Shown piece by piece: positions 5,620 to 6,661 of a stretch of DNA of 6,661 nucleotides. Numbering within the stretch: the stretch's first letter is position 1; each line of letters begins with the position of its first letter. The notes below the pieces were generated by a model. That model was not told the DNA's origin, did not search any database, and saw only the letters and a program-made list of their open reading frames with translations. The translations under genes and the position numbers were made by a program. The stretch comes from Planctomycetota bacterium (GTDB taxonomy: Bacteria; Planctomycetota; Phycisphaerae; WQYP01): assembly GCA_021816165.1 (NCBI GenBank), contig JAKAYZ010000129.1, positions 1 through 6,661 on the forward strand, read 5' to 3'.

Positions 5620-5634
5620 GCACGGTAGCCGTGC
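5620..5634 (-). terminator. Small hairpin after miaB, possible terminator
   Basis: GCACGG and CCGTGC form a six-bp stem with a three-base loop, 38 bases beyond the miaB stop on the - strand. No T-tract follows in that direction (GGCTATTGAG), so it is a weak terminator candidate. It separates miaB from the sigma gene promoter. Confidence 0.3.
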
Positions 5635-5671
5635 CCCGAATGATTTTATCAGCCGGTGGCCTGAATCAAGG

Positions 5672-6661
5672 CTAAACGACAATGGAATCCGTTACGGCAT
5701 GGCCAAAAATGGTCATGGCATGAGCTTCGTCAATACGAACATCAACGATCCGGCCTTCCCATTGCGGCGAACCGGGAAATACCACGATCTGGTCCGCCCC
5801 GGTGCGTCCGGTAAGCTGCACCGTTTCCGAGAAACCACGGGGCTGATCAACCACGGGTGCAGCCGCCGGAGCCTGAGTCCGCCCGCGCATCGCCGCCGCC
5901 ATGCGCGGGCCTAATTGGGCCGCCATCTCCACGCCCGCAGTCGCAGCCACGGCTTGTTGCGTATGGATATGATCATGACTGGCCCCCGCCACAATGGAAT
6001 CCGTGGAGCGCACCCAGCCGCTGGCTCCCTGACAAAGCACCGCCACCGTTTGCCCGATCAGTTCCCGATTTAACTCTTCGCTGATGGCGTTTTGGATTTG
6101 CAACAAATGATTATTGCGCTCCCGTTTGACTTCCTCTGGTACGTCATCCGGATGGCGGCGGATGGCCAGAGTTCCCGGACGCGGTGAATATTTGAAGATG
6201 AAACAGTTTTTATATCTGGACCGGGCCACCAGTTCCGCGGACAACTGGTAATCTTCCTGGGTTTCGGTGGGAAAGCCTACAATCATATCCCCGGCCAGGG
6301 TAATGCCCGGCACCAGACGCCTGGCCCGCTCCAGCAGGCTCTCGTACTCTTCCCGCGTGTAGCCCCGATTCATCATTTTGAGAATGCGGTTGCTGCCCGA
6401 TTGTGCTGGAATATGCAGATATTTGCATATTCTATTGCAATCCGCCATCACCTGCAGAATATCGTCGCCGAAATCTGCGGGAAAACTGGTGATAAACCTC
6501 AGCCGTGGCAACTCCGGCACACTTTCATGCAGGCCGTGAAGCAGTTGGGCAAAGCTGGTCCGGCGTTTCATGGGGCCACTGGGCCCGGAGGCGGGCGAAT
6601 GTTCGTAGTGATAATGGTTCACCGTTTGCCCCAGCAGGGTGATTTCCAGCGCGCCGGCGGC
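5672..6661 (-). CDS. miaB: tRNA-2-methylthio-N6-dimethylallyladenosine synthase MiaB, 3' part
   Basis: MiaB is a radical-SAM methylthiotransferase that converts i6A37 to ms2i6A37 in tRNAs reading UNN codons. The 329 residues present run in frame to the window edge, so the N-terminal domain and the CxxxCxxC cluster motif lie outside. Seen here are LEITLLGQTVN (5-15), FITSFPADFGDD (56-67), CKYLHIPAQSGSNRILKMMNRGYTREEY (79-106), GDMIVGFPTETQEDY (124-138) and FIFKYSPRPGTLA (154-166), all typical of the family. The TRAM domain starts at ELIGQTVAVL (200-209) and ends with QLTGRTGADQIVVF (282-295) and FGHAV (319-323). Between its strands is an Ala-rich insertion of about 67 residues (214-280), much longer than the usual short loop. 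The GTG at 6622 is internal, not a start, because family sequence continues upstream. Confidence 0.94.
   Translation of the reverse strand, partial: AAGALEITLLGQTVNHYHYEHSPASGPSGPMKRRTSFAQLLHGLHESVPELPRLRFITSFPADFGDDILQVMADCNRICKYLHIPAQSGSNRILKMMNRGYTREEYESLLERARRLVPGITLAGDMIVGFPTETQEDYQLSAELVARSRYKNCFIFKYSPRPGTLAIRRHPDDVPEEVKRERNNHLLQIQNAISEELNRELIGQTVAVLCQGASGWVRSTDSIVAGASHDHIHTQQAVAATAGVEMAAQLGPRMAAAMRGRTQAPAAAPVVDQPRGFSETVQLTGRTGADQIVVFPGSPQWEGRIVDVRIDEAHAMTIFGHAVTDSIVV
5881..5910. repeat. Perfect 10-bp inverted repeat inside the miaB TRAM insertion
   Basis: GCCCGCGCAT (5881-5890) and ATGCGCGGGC (5901-5910) are exact reverse complements separated by ten bases. In the miaB message this would form a very stable hairpin within the segment encoding GPRMAAAMRGR. 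It lies in the Ala-rich insertion that sets this MiaB apart. Confidence 0.7.

Noticed and set aside
5202..5675. 157-codon + strand frame over the sigma gene start and gap
   Set aside because: Antisense to the sigma gene N-terminus and promoter; Ser/Arg-rich with no family match.
1..6661. Recoded genetic code with TGA as a sense codon
   Set aside because: dnaA, yjbQ and the sigma gene all end at TGA at the expected family lengths, so TGA is a stop here in general.

Overview
The window looks like a chromosomal stretch from a Planctomycetota bacterium, most likely of the Phycisphaerae type and possibly a metagenome-derived contig. This is an inference from the style of the proteins: a DnaA with the LFIHGRCGLGKTHLLQGICRRF-type P-loop region, a beta-class DNA methyltransferase of a kind I associate with planctomycetes, a MiaB reading FITSFPADFGDDILQVMADC, and a short SigA-like sigma factor. 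Base composition is moderately GC-rich in genes, with AT-rich gaps. TGA ends dnaA, yjbQ and the sigma gene, so the standard bacterial code is in use.

Layout. On the + strand: a 5' stretch without an assignable gene (1-275, with a strong hairpin at 192-213); dnaA (309-1754); a short AT-rich gap with a -10-like box; a DNA methyltransferase gene whose natural 5' end (GTG at 1874) is cut by an in-frame TGA at 1904-1906, leaving an open frame 1916-2839; yjbQ/UPF0047 (2886-3305); a ~300-base gap with a perfect 14-bp palindrome; and a 59-residue conserved-looking small protein (3602-3781). These converge on three - strand genes: paiB-like (3859-4485), a group-2-like sigma-70 factor (4556-5413) and the 3' part of miaB (5672-6661, running off the window edge).

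The genes are mostly housekeeping or regulatory: replication initiation (DnaA), tRNA modification (MiaB), transcription (sigma factor), DNA methylation, an FMN-binding PaiB-family protein and a YjbQ-family protein. They do not form an obvious pathway, and I see no mobile element, CRISPR array, tRNA, rRNA or origin-like cluster of DnaA boxes.

No new multi-gene system is evident. The points most worth a second look are (a) the methyltransferase: a TGA where relatives have Cys, plus DPHF instead of DPPF in catalytic motif IV; (b) a sigma factor with substitutions at promoter-contacting positions in both region 2.4 and region 4.2; (c) a near-consensus promoter placed so that the paiB transcript should be leaderless; (d) a 67-residue Ala-rich insertion in the MiaB TRAM domain whose DNA carries a perfect 10-bp inverted repeat; and (e) two 14-bp perfect palindromes upstream of the small-protein gene and the sigma gene.
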